A stretch of 64,000 nt of DNA from the NCBI GenBank assembly GCA_024734495.1, contig JALMQS010000615.1, forward strand, positions 713,173 to 777,172. The letters run 5' to 3'. The stretch is from Forficula auricularia (lineage: Eukaryota; Arthropoda; Insecta; Dermaptera; Forficulidae). Each line of letters starts with the position of its first letter. Within the stretch, counting starts at the first letter, position 1. This document shows positions 1 through 12,200 of this stretch, one piece after another. The position numbers and the translations under genes were made by a program. A model generated the notes under the pieces. It did no database searches, was not told where the DNA came from, and saw only the letters and a program-made list of their open reading frames with translations.

Positions 1-420
1 GAGTTTGCTCAAATGGCCTAGATTTTTAATTTTTAACCCCCCTCCACCCCTTAATTTTGGGTCGATATGCACCAAAATTTAATCAGCTCTTAATCTCAAT
101 GCATAAAAACTACGTATGAAATTTGGTTTCGATATACACACTAGTTTTTGAGCTAGCTCGTCCAGAAAAATTTGGTAACGCACAGGCTAAGACATTTTGA
201 CAAAACAATTATTATCTCGAAAAATATAATTTTTTCGATGATCACTTATAAGAGCTTTTTTGTAGACCGAAATGCCATGGTTTCACTCAATTTTTTTAAT
301 CAAAATAGTTTCAGCCGTTTTTGAGATATTTCGAAAAAAAAGAAGGAAATAAACCACTTTTTTCATGCACGATTACAATACTTGACCATACCCTGTATAG
401 TAAAGTAAAAAAATGTATAC
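1..420 (-). repeat. Dispersed repeat family A, truncated copy
   Basis: Minus-oriented copy of a roughly 700-780 bp family that recurs at 23360-24062, 28106-28890 and 47560-48258. One end carries CATACAGGGTATGGTCAAG (here reversed near 385-400) and the other CAGGTTGTATGGTAAAGTC. The two ends share a short inverted CTTTACCATACA motif, so a DNA transposon or MITE is likely. No coding capacity is seen. The left part of this copy lies outside the window. Confidence 0.6.
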
Positions 421-550
421 TTAATATAAATGGACAATAGAATATAATAAAAAGCACTTATTATTTAGTCTTATGTATATTGATGTTTGTTATGAACACC
501 AAAATAAAAGTAAGTATTAAATTAAAAAATGCAATAATAATTTGGCTTAC

Positions 551-896
551 TTTTAACATCGATTAATTGATCGACTGCCAATTTTTTGCCATTAATCGGA
601 TCAACTCCATTTTCTAATATAAACTTTTCAATTAAACGCCGTTCAAATATTGCTCCAGAAACCGGCGAGATTACAGGATGTTCGGGGATTTCATTGGAAA
701 CTGCAAAAATTGAGAATTATTAAATAAAAAATTAATTATTATTATTAACAAGCTGATTGATTGATTGAAAGCAAATTTGTGTAATATAAATGATTGAAAT
801 AATAAAACGTGATTGATAGAATTGAAGAAGACATTAGATGATTAGGTTAAGTGAGGATTTATTTAATAAGCACTTACTAGCACAAGAAAGGGCCAT
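551..896 (-). CDS. Prp19: Prp19, first two exons (U-box)
   Basis: Pre-mRNA-processing factor 19, the U-box E3 ubiquitin ligase of the spliceosomal NineTeen complex. Exon 1 is only 19 bp (896-878): ATG and the codons for MALSCA plus one base, followed by a GTAAGT donor. Exon 2 is 700-551, with a TTTTTGCAG acceptor and a GTAAGC donor. Joined in phase they begin [19 protein letters not shown] and run through [17 protein letters not shown] and DQLIDVK, which matches the conserved Prp19 N terminus and U-box closely. The next exon, the coiled coil and the WD40 repeats must lie left of position 1, because 1-540 holds only repeat and intron sequence. Very sure of identity; the gene is incomplete only because the window ends. 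Confidence 0.93.
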
Positions 897-1156
897 TTTA
901 TCTTTTTATTAGATATTTTATTTGAAAAATAAATATAATATTAATAGATTACATATAACCTTTAATTAAAGCTTAATAATAAGTATAATATTTTATTATT
1001 AAAGCCTGAGAAATATCTATTTGTTAAGAGAAAAAACATTGAAAAAACGAGATTGATGCCGAGACGGAGAAAAATAGAACTACAGTCACTAACTAGGCAC
1101 GAGATTTAAATTCAACAACCGAAAATTAAATGTTTTTTTATTTAATTTTACAGTTT
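897..1156. other. Prp19 5' flank
   Basis: AT-rich sequence immediately upstream of the Prp19 start codon on the minus strand. It presumably contains the promoter and 5' UTR, but no core promoter element could be assigned with confidence. Confidence 0.4.
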
Positions 1157-1912
1157 ATATCTACTCTTATTAAACGAACAAAAATTGTTTGTTTATATAT
1201 TTAGTACCTGGCCACCGAGCGATGCTCGGTAACTTTTTGATTCAGTTAAAAGCTATATATTAATCCCCGAACCCCCCCCCCCCCCCTTCGCCCCCCGGAC
1301 CCTCACCACTTCACCCAACCTCCTGCACCCCTCCCCCGTACCCATCCAACACCGCACTCTCACATCTCTCTCACCATCACCTCCACCCTCGCCCCCACCC
1401 CCTCATCCAGTTTTTGCATTTCAAGTCTTGTAGTGACCCACAGATTATGTGTATACATGTATAGGTATATAAATAAATACCGTATAATAATTTTTTTTAA
1501 TTAAATAACAATTTTTGAGTTCATCAATTAAATTGCCAAATTCTAATATAGATGAAAAATACGCTTGTGGGATTTAAAATTCGATTTTTAATCAATTAAA
1601 TTTTTTTTTTATAAATTTTATTAAACCAATTATTTTACATGAATTAATGTATACATTGTATTTTAGCTTCGACTCGGAGATTACTTCTCCACCATCGACT
1701 ATCTCTTGATCATCTTTTTAGTCCTTGTTTTTAATAAGAGGAAAAAACTAATTAAAAACAAAAAAAAACCTCTTTTCCGATAATTATTTCAATTCCATTA
1801 TTCTTCCATTTCCTATCCTTTCAATCAATTAAATTTTCGATTTTTAATCCAGAAAAATACGCTTGTGCGATTTAAAATTCGATTTTGTAATCCATCAATT
1901 AAATTTTCAAAC

Positions 1913-1967
<55 letters not shown>

Positions 1968-2262
1968 ATTTTAATGATCTTATTATGGGATATCAAATTA
2001 AAAAAAACAATTATTTATTAAAAGGAAATTGAAAAAAAATGTAAATACACATTTTTATCGAGACAACCACCTGTGAATAATTATTTCAATTAACAAAAAA
2101 CCCATCAAAAACAACTTAGCCGAAGATGAGACCGCGACAGATCGAATGTCCAACACAAAACCCTCCTAACCAGTGAATTTCATCCAAATCGTTAGAGCCA
2201 TTTTCGAGAACCCGACAGGTATATATATATATATGTATATACAAACTTTGCTCGTTTAATAT
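1157..2262 (+). repeat. Hairpin-ended family H (Helitron/HINE-like?), degenerate copy
   Basis: Begins near 1204 with GTACCTGGCCACCGAGCG and the hairpin CCGAGCGATGCTCGG, followed by a C-rich tract (1265-1410). Just before it, TCTACTCTTATTAAACGA is the terminal motif of this family. A 48-bp TA microsatellite lies at about 1919-1966. The family recurs at least seven times in the window. Hairpin-plus-fixed-terminus architecture without TIRs is reminiscent of Helitron/Helentron derivatives, but that class is an inference. Confidence 0.5.
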
Positions 2263-2930
2263 AAGTACCTGGAGCCACCGAATGATGCACGGTAAGCCTT
2301 CACACCTCGTCCCCAGCTCCGCCCCACCCCACCCCAACCGCGCCCTCCACCCTCGGATCCCCCGTCTCCTGCACCTCCCGCACCCCGCACCCAGTTTTTG
2401 CATTTCTAGCTTTCTAATGGTCCACATATATATTATGTGCATATTTGTTTACTCGTACACCAATTTACCCACATTCGTTCATATTGATAAACATTATAAA
2501 AAAATAAATAGGAAAATAATAATAAAAAAATAATCGTATAGGATCTGAAATAAAAACATACAATTAAATAAGATTTGTTTCAAAGTTATATAATAAAAAA
2601 GCCACTTGAACCACTTTATTTGTAAACACACCTGTTTTGTTATGATTTAGACACCTCTGTTAATTAAAAACAAACAAAAAATTCCTAATTTTAATATAAT
2701 ATATTAATATATATTCTATAACCTATTAGTGGGTTTTAAAATTTAAAAAAACCAATTAAAAATAAAAGATAATTGAAAAAAATGTAAACAAACTTTTTTA
2801 TTGAGATTTTCATCTATCAATAATTATTTTAATTAAGAAAAGATCAATTAAGATTAAATTTGTCGAGGTCGAGACCTAGCTAGACCTAGATCGTTATCTC
2901 ATCCTCAAAACTTGTTAATAGAATTTGTAT
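2263..2930 (+). repeat. Family H, second tandem copy
   Basis: Starts with GTACCTGGAGCCACCGAATG and a decayed hairpin, then a C-rich tract. It shares its distal part (a GAGGTCGAGACCTAG-like stretch near 2865-2900) with the inverted copy at 13700-14020. No gene is seen. Confidence 0.45.
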
Positions 2931-3100
2931 TCCCAGTTCTTATTTATGGTCCGAGGAGTCGTGGACCTTAATAGAGACATTTAGAAAGAAACTGGTGGCT
3001 TTTGAAATATGGCTCTATAGAAGAATATTGAAAGTGAAATGGACGGATAAAATATCAAACGTCAAAATCCTACAATGGATCAATAAAGAAATAGTCCATA
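2925..3100 (+). pseudogene. RTE-type LINE fragment, 5' half
   Basis: Conceptual translation in one frame gives LVAFEIWLYRRIL followed by KWTDKISN and LQWINKE. This is the segment after the reverse transcriptase core that is typical of RTE-clade LINEs (the W-x-YRRIL and WTDK motifs). The reading stops abruptly near 3100, where an unrelated CR1-like fragment begins, and the same LINE resumes at about 3585. Confidence 0.7.
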
Positions 3101-3106
3101 CACGAT

Positions 3107-3510
3107 CAAGACCTCTCTTGTTACCCTGGATGCAATTCAGAAACGAGCAGTCAGGCTAATTGACGATTCTACCCTCACCGACTCCCTCGACTCGCTAGCT
3201 CATCGAAGAAATGTCTCTGCCCTTTCCCTTTTCTATAGATACGGCAGGTGCTCTGATGAGATAAAATCAATAATTCCCCCCAAAGCATGCTTTGCACGTA
3301 GCACGCGTTTTGCCGACTCCCAACATTCTTTCGCGGTCAAATTAGAAAAGTACCGGAGCACTTCATTCGCCAATACGTATATCCCCATGACTTCAAGGAA
3401 CTTGAACTCTCTCCTAGCACTTATAATCTTCAAACCTTCAAAACCCGAGTGTATAAACACCTACGTCTCCACCCTCTCACTTAATCAACTTTCCATTCTC
3501 TTCGGTAATG
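3107..3510 (+). pseudogene. CR1-like LINE fragment inserted in the RTE LINE
   Basis: The plus frame reads TLDAIQKRAVRLIDD, then SLDSLAHRRNVSALSLFYRY and IIPPKACFARSTR. This is the distal reverse transcriptase C-terminal region of CR1-group LINEs. The minus-strand element at 48890-49935 has the same IQKRA and [11 protein letters not shown] motifs, so both belong to one family. A frameshift near 3400 marks decay. Confidence 0.75.
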
Positions 3511-3584
3511 CAAGGGTCTTTCGAGATTCATAGTTGCTGCATCTTTACTGGTGAGCCCCTTCTTGCATTCGAATGCATTAAAAT

Positions 3585-3775
3585 AAAAAGACCAACAATA
3601 TCTCGGTCACATAATGAGAAACCCTCAGAGATATCAGCTGCTACAGGTTGTTCTCCAGGGGAAAGTCATGGGAGGAAGAGGAGTAGGTCGAAGAAGGATA
3701 TCCTGGCTGAAGAATCTTCGAATCTCTGGTTCTCCAGAACAACCAGCTCTTCAGGGCTATAGTCCACAAAATAAT
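3585..3775 (+). pseudogene. RTE-type LINE fragment, 3' half
   Basis: The frame reads HIMRNPQRYQLLQVVLQGKV then GRRRISWLKNLR. These are the GHIMR and GRRRxSWLxNL motifs at the extreme C terminus of RTE-type ORF2. It continues the fragment that stops near 3100, so the intervening CR1-like sequence looks like a later insertion. Confidence 0.7.
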
Positions 3776-4003
3776 GTAATTTCTCTTTTATTTTTTCTGC
3801 TCTCATATGAGGCTTCAGAGCATTCTATGAATTTATATATTGTACCAATTTATAATTAGTTCAGTCCGTTTTCAAAGGATGGCTCTGCCTGCTATTGATT
3901 CAGTTTCAAATTGAGCTGATTTCAAAGAGGTTAGACATCTGTCAATAATATTCAGTTTAAATCGCTCTTAGTTTCATACAAAAACCTTGTTTTTTTCACT
4001 ATC

Positions 4004-4345
4004 TTGAATATGTCAAATTTTGTGTTAACTAAGAATCATTTGGATTCGGTTTTAATTTTCTGCTATAATTTGAAGAAAAGTGCAGCTGAAACGCACCGAC
4101 TGCTTGCGGAAGTTTATGGAAAAGACAATGTTCCATCTGAGAAATCATGCACTGAATGGTTTCAACGTTTCGAGAATGGCGATTTCGGCTTTGAAGACAA
4201 GCCTCCTCCCTCTGGACAGCCAAACAAATCCCAAGACAATCAATTGGAGGAGACATTACCGATAAAGATCCGAGTCAAACACAAGACGAGCTTGCAGAAT
4301 CATCGGGAGCCACGCAACAAACAGTTTCCGTAACAATGAAAAAGA
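4004..4345 (+). pseudogene. Mariner transposase N-terminal fragment
   Basis: A 109-codon frame with HLDSVLIFCYNLKKSAAETH, LAEVYGKDNVPSEKSC, TEWFQRFENGDF and EDKPPPSGQPN. This is the paired helix-turn-helix region of mariner transposases (compare W-FxRFKxGDFDxEDKxRxGRP). A frameshift near 4240 puts the continuation (DELAESSGATQQTVS) in another frame. The catalytic DDD region is absent. Confidence 0.85.
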
Positions 4346-4915
4346 AAACAAAACAAACAAAAAAAAGTGATTTTGAATGAATTGTTGTTTATTTCCCCAT
4401 TAAAAATAATTACACATTTAGAAATAATTCATCATCAACTTAATAACACATTATTAGCTAATAATTATTATAATTTATAAACAAATGACATTTTTTTTAA
4501 ATTGAGATACGTATATTATAATATATTTAAATGCAGCTTTAAAATTTTTTATAATTAAAAAAACGTATTCATAAAAATTTCAAACATTATATATTACTTA
4601 AATGCTTTATATTTTATTAACTTTTGTACTTAAATATTTGATTTAAAAATATAAATTTAAATTTAATAGATTTTTAATTATATTCAACAATAAATTTAAA
4701 TTTAAGAATAATCTTAATTTATTTAATAATAATCTCTCTAATAAAGTAATATCACAAAAAATGAATATATATCTATAATAATGTAAATAAATAACTTACA
4801 ACAATGGATTTCTTTTAATTTCATAATTATCTTTATATAAGTATAATAATGTCAATAAATAATTTACGATAATTGATTTCTTTTAATTTAATAATTCTAA
4901 AAGTTTTTCTTTCAA
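4346..4915. other. AT-rich, nothing recognised
   Basis: Very AT-rich sequence with scattered poly-A and poly-T and no open frame, TIR or homology to other parts of the window that I can see. Confidence 0.3.
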
Positions 4916-4919
4916 TAAT

Positions 4920-5837
4920 ATTAATTTATTGCATAATCGGGGATTCTACGGTAACTGTGGCGCCGAGATCTGACGGTGAATTCTTATAGTACTCACCTAA
5001 AATAAGACGAAAATGAACAATACCATTTTTAGAGATTTCGCTTACTTTTCGAGATATCCAGTTTAAAAAATACTGTTTTTTGTATTTATTTTCTTTTATT
5101 TTTCAATTGTTTTTTATAGAAACCACGAAAACCGTAGTATCACGGGTTCCGTGTGGCGCCGGTATCTGACGACGGATTCTTTTAGAACTAGACAGAATAA
5201 GTAGGAAAGTAAAAATACAAATTTTAAACTACAAATTTGAACTGAAATTGAGTTTATGGACTGTGATGTCTCAAATTGTCTCAATGATCGCCAGTGGGCG
5301 TTGGCAATTTTCTTGTTTAGAACTTTTCATAGGTTCAGTTCTATTCATCATCTCGGTTCTTTTCTATAAAAAATTGGTTCCCGATCAAACTTTGAAAGGT
5401 TCGGTTAAGATATATTCAGTTCGCCTCATATATCTTCATTTCGAGCTGGTAACACCAACCTAATCGCCTAAAAACCAGCCCGAAATGAAGATATACGAGC
5501 CGAACTGAATATATCTTAACCGAACCGGCAACGACTTTTACATATTCGAATTTTTTGGGCATTTACTAATTATTTTTTAATTAATATTTATTTTCTAAAA
5601 GAATCCGTCATCAGATAGCGGCGCCACACGGGACCCCCGTGATACTATAGTTTCCGTGGTTTCAATAAAAAAACAATTGAAAAATAAAATAAAATAAATA
5701 AAAAAAAACAGTATCTCGAAAACTAAGGGAAATTTCGAAAAATGGTATTCTTCATTTTCGTCTTATTTTGGTGAGTACTATAAGAATCCATCGTCAGATT
5801 GCGGAGCCACAGTTACCGTAGAATTGCCGCATAATCA
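4920..5837. mobile_element. Palindromic (foldback) element, about 0.9 kb
   Basis: The left end (TTGCATAATCGGGGATTCTA) and right end (TAGAATTGCCGCATAATC) are inverted copies, and the match continues inward through CTTATAGTACTCACC versus GGTGAGTACTATAAG and CGTCTTATTTT. The centre is itself palindromic (about 5395-5530) around GGTTCGGTTAAGATATATTC. The inner motif recurs at 42380-42470 and 43352-43420. No coding capacity. Confidence 0.7.
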
Positions 5838-5951
5838 TTAAATATCTGTGTAAATAGCTAAATTATATAAAATAGAATTTAAATTCAACATCTAGATAAT
5901 AAGCCTCTAAAATAATTTATTTATTTACTGAAATTTAAATTTAAATGAGCA

Positions 5952-6233
5952 TTAAGATTTGATTGCAAATCTTGTACAATGACCTTGGTCGCGTCGAACA
6001 ATTCGAAATTGTTGACTCATTCCTAAAACACTGCTGCTATTTTGATTGAAATAAAGCAATCGATAGATTCCTGGCGTGTTGACAGCTGCCTCAGGAAAAA
6101 CTAACCGTTTCAGTTGCCGTTGTCGATGCGTGGTAGATTTATTCGAACTCGATTTCGTATTGGACTGGGAAAGATCTAAACTTCTTGATGTATAGATATA
6201 AGAAAGATAATCATCAAGACTAGCAAAGCCATC
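5952..6233 (-). CDS. INPP5K: 5-phosphatase exon 6: SKICH C terminus
   Basis: Acceptor TTATTCCAG precedes DGFASLDDYLSYIY, which continues the WDWVALFK of the previous exon in phase 0. A Ser/Asn/Gln-rich insertion is followed by the SKICH strands PGIYRLLYF and SVLGMSQQFRI. The stop codon is at 5952-5954. Confidence 0.9.
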   Translation of the reverse strand, partial: DGFASLDDYLSYIYTSRSLDLSQSNTKSSSNKSTTHRQRQLKRLVFPEAAVNTPGIYRLLYFNQNSSSVLGMSQQFRIVRRDQGHCTRFAIKS

Positions 6234-9200
6234 CTGGAATAAGACAAACAAAATTCAATTATTGTAATAAATGTATTGCATTAAATAAAGTCGAGGGGTG
6301 AACCGCGATTGGAATTAGGTGTACACCGTCTTTGGAATTCATTAGATAATCTATTGTCTTCTACTTGGAAATGAAAGTGGACGTGGAAGTAGGTGTACAC
6401 GATTTTTGGTCTAGGTTCACCCCACGAATAAAGTAAATATAGAATAGAAAATTTTGAAAAAAAATTTTTTTTGAAACTTTTAAGTATTTTATAAATTGTG
6501 GTGTTTTTTGAGGCTCTTGAAAACCTTGAAAACAGATGTAATGTCTTCGTTAGGAAAAAGGAAATAAAATTTCTTTATATTCTAACAAATTTATTTTCAT
6601 GAAAAACTTATGAGACGTTTCGGCGGATATTCTCACACCATCATCAGTCTACAAGGAAAACATAATCTTAATTACAGTAAATTACTAATTACATGTCATT
6701 CTCAAGATAAAGAAGAAAAGAACTCACCCAAGCTTTTCATAATATAGTACATATGTCTGTGTAGAATGTCATTTTCTTTTTACAAATAATAACATTTTAA
6801 TCAAAAAGCTTGTAATAAAAATAACAAATTAGAATTAATTTTAATTAACCTAAATAAATCAGATAAAAAATCTTCATATTTGTTATTTACCTGGAGGTAT
6901 TTTGTTATTAATATAGTATGTCAATATCATCATTAATATAGTATATCAAAATAACTATATATAACGTGATATTGACATACTATATTAATAACAAAATACC
7001 TCCAGGTAAATAACAAATATGAAGATTTTTTATCTGATTTATTTAGGTTAATTAAAATTAATTCTAATTTGTTATTTTTTATTACAAGCTTTTTGATTAA
7101 AATGTTATTATTTGTAAAAAGAAAATGACATTCTACACAGACATATGTACTATATTATGAAAAGCTTGGGTGAGTTCTTTTCTTCTTTTATCTTGAGAAT
7201 GACATGTAATTAGTAATTTACTGTAATTAAGATTATGTTTTCCTTGTAGACTGATGATGGTGTGAGAATATCCGCCGAAACGTCTCATAAGTTTTTCATG
7301 AAAATAAATTTGTTAGAATATAAAGAAATTTTATTTCCTTTTTCCTAACGAAGACATTACATCTGTTTTCAAGGTTTTCAAGAGCCTCAAAAAACACCAC
7401 AATTTATAAAATACTAGAGTTTCACATAAATAAAAGTTCTTTGTGAATTCCTGAAGATGGGCTTATACCCCGAAATATATATAGAGTCGTGCTAAACAAG
7501 CATGTATTTTTATGACTTGGGTGAGTAGTATATAATCCTCATTTCCACCCTTTAAAAAATTTATTATAAATGTTAAAACAAAAAATTAAAACATGCACTT
7601 GGATGTTGATGAGAGCAGTCCACGGTGGTTGTAAAAAAATAAGACTATAGAGGTTTTATTATTTTACATTTATTTGTTAAACCTCATTAACATATTGATC
7701 ATCAATTGCTTGTTACTTTATTTTCTATTCGAGATGAAAAAAAATTTTTATAATGTTTTTTTGGCATTGTCAAAGGAGACAGAAAGTAATTATGTTTTGA
7801 ACTACTTTCATTGACTTTTTGTTACCCTGAAGAAGGAGAGAATAAATCTCCGAAACGTCGGTTTAACAAATAAATGTAAAATAATAAAACCTCTATAGTC
7901 TTATTTTTTTACAACCACCGTGGACTGCTTTCATCAACATCCAAGTGCATATTTATACCAGTCCGTCTCCTAAAGAAAATCTCTATCAATTAAAACACGC
8001 AATGATCTTTTCCAGTTGACGTGCCCTGATGAAGAGCAGCGGTATAGCGCTCGAAACGTTGTTAAAATATCGTTTATTTAATATGTTTCACCAAGAACCT
8101 ACACCATTCTCCCTTAACAAAAAAGTAAATATGCTTATTATTTATTTATTTTATTTAGTATTATCCAGTTATATCCAGGAATATGTCTATTTATTTTAAT
8201 TCTATTCATTATCGCAAGAGACCATACTTCCGTTTTTAGAAACCCCTTCCCGATTTCAGATAGACCCACGGCAAAAATTACATAAAAAGGATTTATTAAG
8301 TTAGTGTAACCAAGAAACAGAAGTATTTGATGAATATTCACTTATTTCTAACTATAATACACCAATAAAAGAGACAGAATGCAACGATGGGAATGTTTCA
8401 ACTGAAAATTCTTAGGTGGAATTGTTCAAACACTTACACACCAATTATTTCAATTATAAAAAACTAGTGTATAAATAATAAATATATTTGAGATAAAAAA
8501 AGTTTAATTATTAGTAACTAATTAATTTTGTTTATTTATATTGTTGACATTGTTAATTATAAATCACGTGAATGTTTTTATTATGTATTTGGAATTCTAT
8601 TTATTAAAGCCTATATTCTGAGGTGTAGTTTTGTTCAATTTATTAAACATAATTCTAAATACATAATAAAACATAATTAATATATTATATTTGGGATAGG
8701 AAAAAGTTCAATTATAATATTAACTAATTAATTTTGTTTATTTGTTGATATTGTTAGTTATAACTCGCGTGAATGTTTTTATTATGTATTTAGTAATTAG
8801 AGTTCTGTTTAATAAAGCCCGAGGTGTGAACCGCGACCTAAAATCGTGTACACCTACTTCCACTTCCACTTTCATTTCCAAGTAGATTATCTAATGAATT
8901 CCAAAGTAATTCCAAATAATTTCAAAGACGGTGTTACATCTAATTACAATCGCGATTCACCCCTCGATAAAGCCTATATTGAAAGTTGTAATCTTGTTCA
9001 ATTTATTATACAGAATTCCAAATACATAATAAAAACATTCACCCGATTTATAAATAACAATGTCAACAATATAAATAAACAAAATTAATTAGTTACTAAT
9101 AATTAAACTTTAATATGTCAATATTTTAGTTCTGTCAGGCTCTAATGCATCCGAATAAAGGATTTTTTTCTCTAATGAATACCATAAGTTATGGAAGAGT

Positions 9201-12200
9201 GAAAAAACACTGTCAAGAATATTATTCTTAAATTTGAAATTAACCCCAAACATGCATCCATACTTAAGCAAATTTTTGTTCAGAAAAATATAAGACCACA
9301 TAAATTTTTTAATTTTCACGTGTTCATTTCTGTTGAGAAACGTAATATTAAAAAAATGACAGTTCTCAAAAGTCAAATTTTTTTTCAATATAAGATTCGT
9401 GTGCAGCGACCCCAAAAGCTATAAGCGAGGGGTGAACCGTGACCTAATATCATGTACACCTACTTCTACTTTCATTTCCAAGTAGAAGACAATAAATAGA
9501 TGAAAGTGCATTATCTAATGAATTCCAAAATAATTCCACATACCTGTATACCTAATTCCAATCGCGGTTCACCCCTCGCCTATAAGGTACACATTTTCAT
9601 TTCAAAATATTGGAACATAGGAATTTTACATTGTAAAGTCTCAAAAAGTACGGTTTCCTGTGTTAAATCGCATTTAAATTTCAACCTCTCGGTGGAACGG
9701 GTTATTACTATCAAAAAATCGGTCATCATTTTACAGAGCTCAGTTTTTTTGTATTTTAAACCGATTTTAGGGAAGGAATCGAATAAATTTTACCTTTCCA
9801 TTTTTAACCGAGTGAGTTTTTTATCTTGCGACAGTGTTATAACTCAAAAACAGTGCATTGTATGAAAACAGTTTATTTATATCATGGGGGAAACTAAACT
9901 ACGCTATTGTTTTTCGACCTAGAACAAGCTTTCAAGGGTATTTCAACGTCAAGTTCTGTTTTTTAAATGGAAACCTATATGTCCTTAAACTACAAAAAAA
10001 AAAAAAAAAAAACTGAACAATTTTCATAAAACTATTTTTTTATCACTGGGTTCAATAGAACACCTTTAATAAAACTTTCGGCCTGAATTTATTTGGACAT
10101 CTTCAGTTAATTAGGCTACAAAATTTACAATATATATTTTATACAAAATTCCAAGTTGACCAAGTTAGTTGTTTAAACTTATAGTTATACACAAAATGCG
10201 GTATACATATGTAGATCGAACCAAGCCTTATCAAAAATAAAATTTTTAGCTTCATGTAAATTTATAAGGTGCCTGGACCCAGAACTTTCAGAATGAAAGT
10301 AATGAGTTTATATAAATTTTTTTCTATATATTATATTATAATTAAATATTTGACCCTTATGGGAGGTCATCATAAATCTCATCATTATTTATTTACAATC
10401 AATATTTAATTATAATATAATATATAGAAAAAAATTTATATAAACTCATTACTTTCATTCTGAAACTTTTGGGTCCAGGCACTTTATAAATTTACATGAA
10501 GCTAAAATTTTTATTTTTGACAAGGCTTGGTTCGATCACATATGTGTACCGCATTTTGTGTATAACTGTAAGTTTAAACAACCAACTTGGTCAACTTGTA
10601 ATTTTGTATAAAATATATCAATTAACATCTATTTGTAAATTTTGTAGCCTAATTAACTGAAGATGGCCAAATAAATTCAGGCCGAAAAGTTTTATTAAAG
10701 GTGTTTTATTGAACCCAGTGATTCCTACTTTGGCTGATACCTCATCCTTCATCTAATACAAAATATTAAATCAATTAGATCTCAAAAAAATCCTAATAAT
10801 TATTTTTAACAATTATTCAACTTAATTATACTATATAAGATTTGTCTAGATTAATTTGCAACAACGCTTAGCTTCCTTTTTCCGCCACTAGATGTCCCGG
10901 CGATCAATTTCAAACAAGATCGAATATGGCCCGGTCAAATTAAAAACTTTATATCGAAATTAAAATCACAGATACATGAAATATACTCTAATCAAAAGAG
11001 AGTAAATTTTTCTGATTAATCGTTTGGTTAATCATATCCATAATTTAATTAGTTTTATATTAAATAAGACGTACACGTTTCGTCATTTTATTTGTGACTT
11101 TCTCAGCAACTTAATTCTCAAATCAATTTCCGATAATTATGTGAAATATTCTATCTAAAAAAATTGGAAAAGAAGAAAAAAGAATGTTTCTCATAATGAT
11201 ATTGGACAATTGAGTTGAGAAATAAGTCGCTGAGAAAGTCAAAAATAAAATGACGAAACATACGTCTTATACTATATATATTTGTCTAGATTAATTTGTA
11301 ACAACGCTTAGAGAAATTTCTCTAAAAAAATTACCCTCTTGCCTAGAATCGAACCGACGAACTCTTGAACTAAGGGCATGAGCTCTAGCCATTAGACCAA
11401 TGTAACATTAATATTTATACTTTGATTTTTGTTACTAAAACAATATATATTTGATTTAGACTTTGTGTCGAGATAATATTGTATTCATTTGAACTCGAAT
11501 GAAAATGAAAAATCACCAATAGATTTTAAATTAAGAAACATTAAATATATATTAATTAACGAGGCAAATTTGAAATATAATTCTTATTTGGACTCGAATT
11601 TTGAAATGAAAGACTCCAATTCATTTTAAATTAAGAAACATTAAATATATTGATAATTGTTCCTCCCCCCCCCCCCCCCAGGCCACTCAAAAATGATGAG
11701 GCGAAACTTTTAAGAGACGATGTATTTTCTGTAGTTTACGGGTATACATTTGGAGTGTGGTTTTTTAAGAGGAATAAGATTTTTGGACCGAGACGCTGCC
11801 CGCCAGGGCACCAGCTCCGGAGGGCCGAGCTTCGAGGGCGTGCCGAAGGCACGCACGAAAAGCTCGTAGTTAAATAATTAATTATAAGATAAATAATTAT
11901 TAAATCGAAAAGTCACAACAATGAAAATAATTGTTTATAATGATCTTAAAACTTCATTATACACAGATTTAAGAGATTATTTTCTACTTAATAGAACTAT
12001 TTAAAATTATTGAGTTTAAAAAAGTTTATTTCTCGTGTCAATCCAGTAATAGATAGTTAAATTGTATTTATTAGCATAATATAAATGGAGCATTTTTTGT
12101 ATTACCTTAAATAGAGCGACCCAATCCCAAAGGGATGGCTGAACATCTTCAGCTAATGAAAAGGTCGCTATATATGAATCTGATTCGCCTAAATACCATG

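Larger units (their letters stand above)
6482..7416. mobile_element. Near-perfect 0.93-kb palindrome with a hammerhead in each arm
   Basis: The arm from about 6482 (TTTATAAATTGTGGTG) is matched in reverse complement up to about 7416 (CACCACAATTTATAAAA), with the centre near 6940-6965. Each arm contains the same hammerhead-like core, oriented outward (6607-6655 minus, 7243-7291 plus). No coding capacity. Interpreted as a non-autonomous Penelope-like or retrozyme-type element. Confidence 0.75.
10041..10725. mobile_element. Palindromic element with paired hammerhead-like cores
   Basis: The left arm begins ACTGGGTTCAATAGAAC and the right arm ends GAACCCAGTG; the inverted match runs through the arms to a centre near 10350-10400. 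Cores lie at 10074-10106 (minus) and 10657-10688 (plus). Confidence 0.7.

Noticed and set aside
9500..9865. 121-codon plus frame
   Set aside because: Starts in a MITE and runs into the family G repeat; no domain or splice structure.
11650..11877. Plus frame starting with a proline run
   Set aside because: Encoded by a poly-C tract inside a dispersed repeat that is inverted at 60230-60905.
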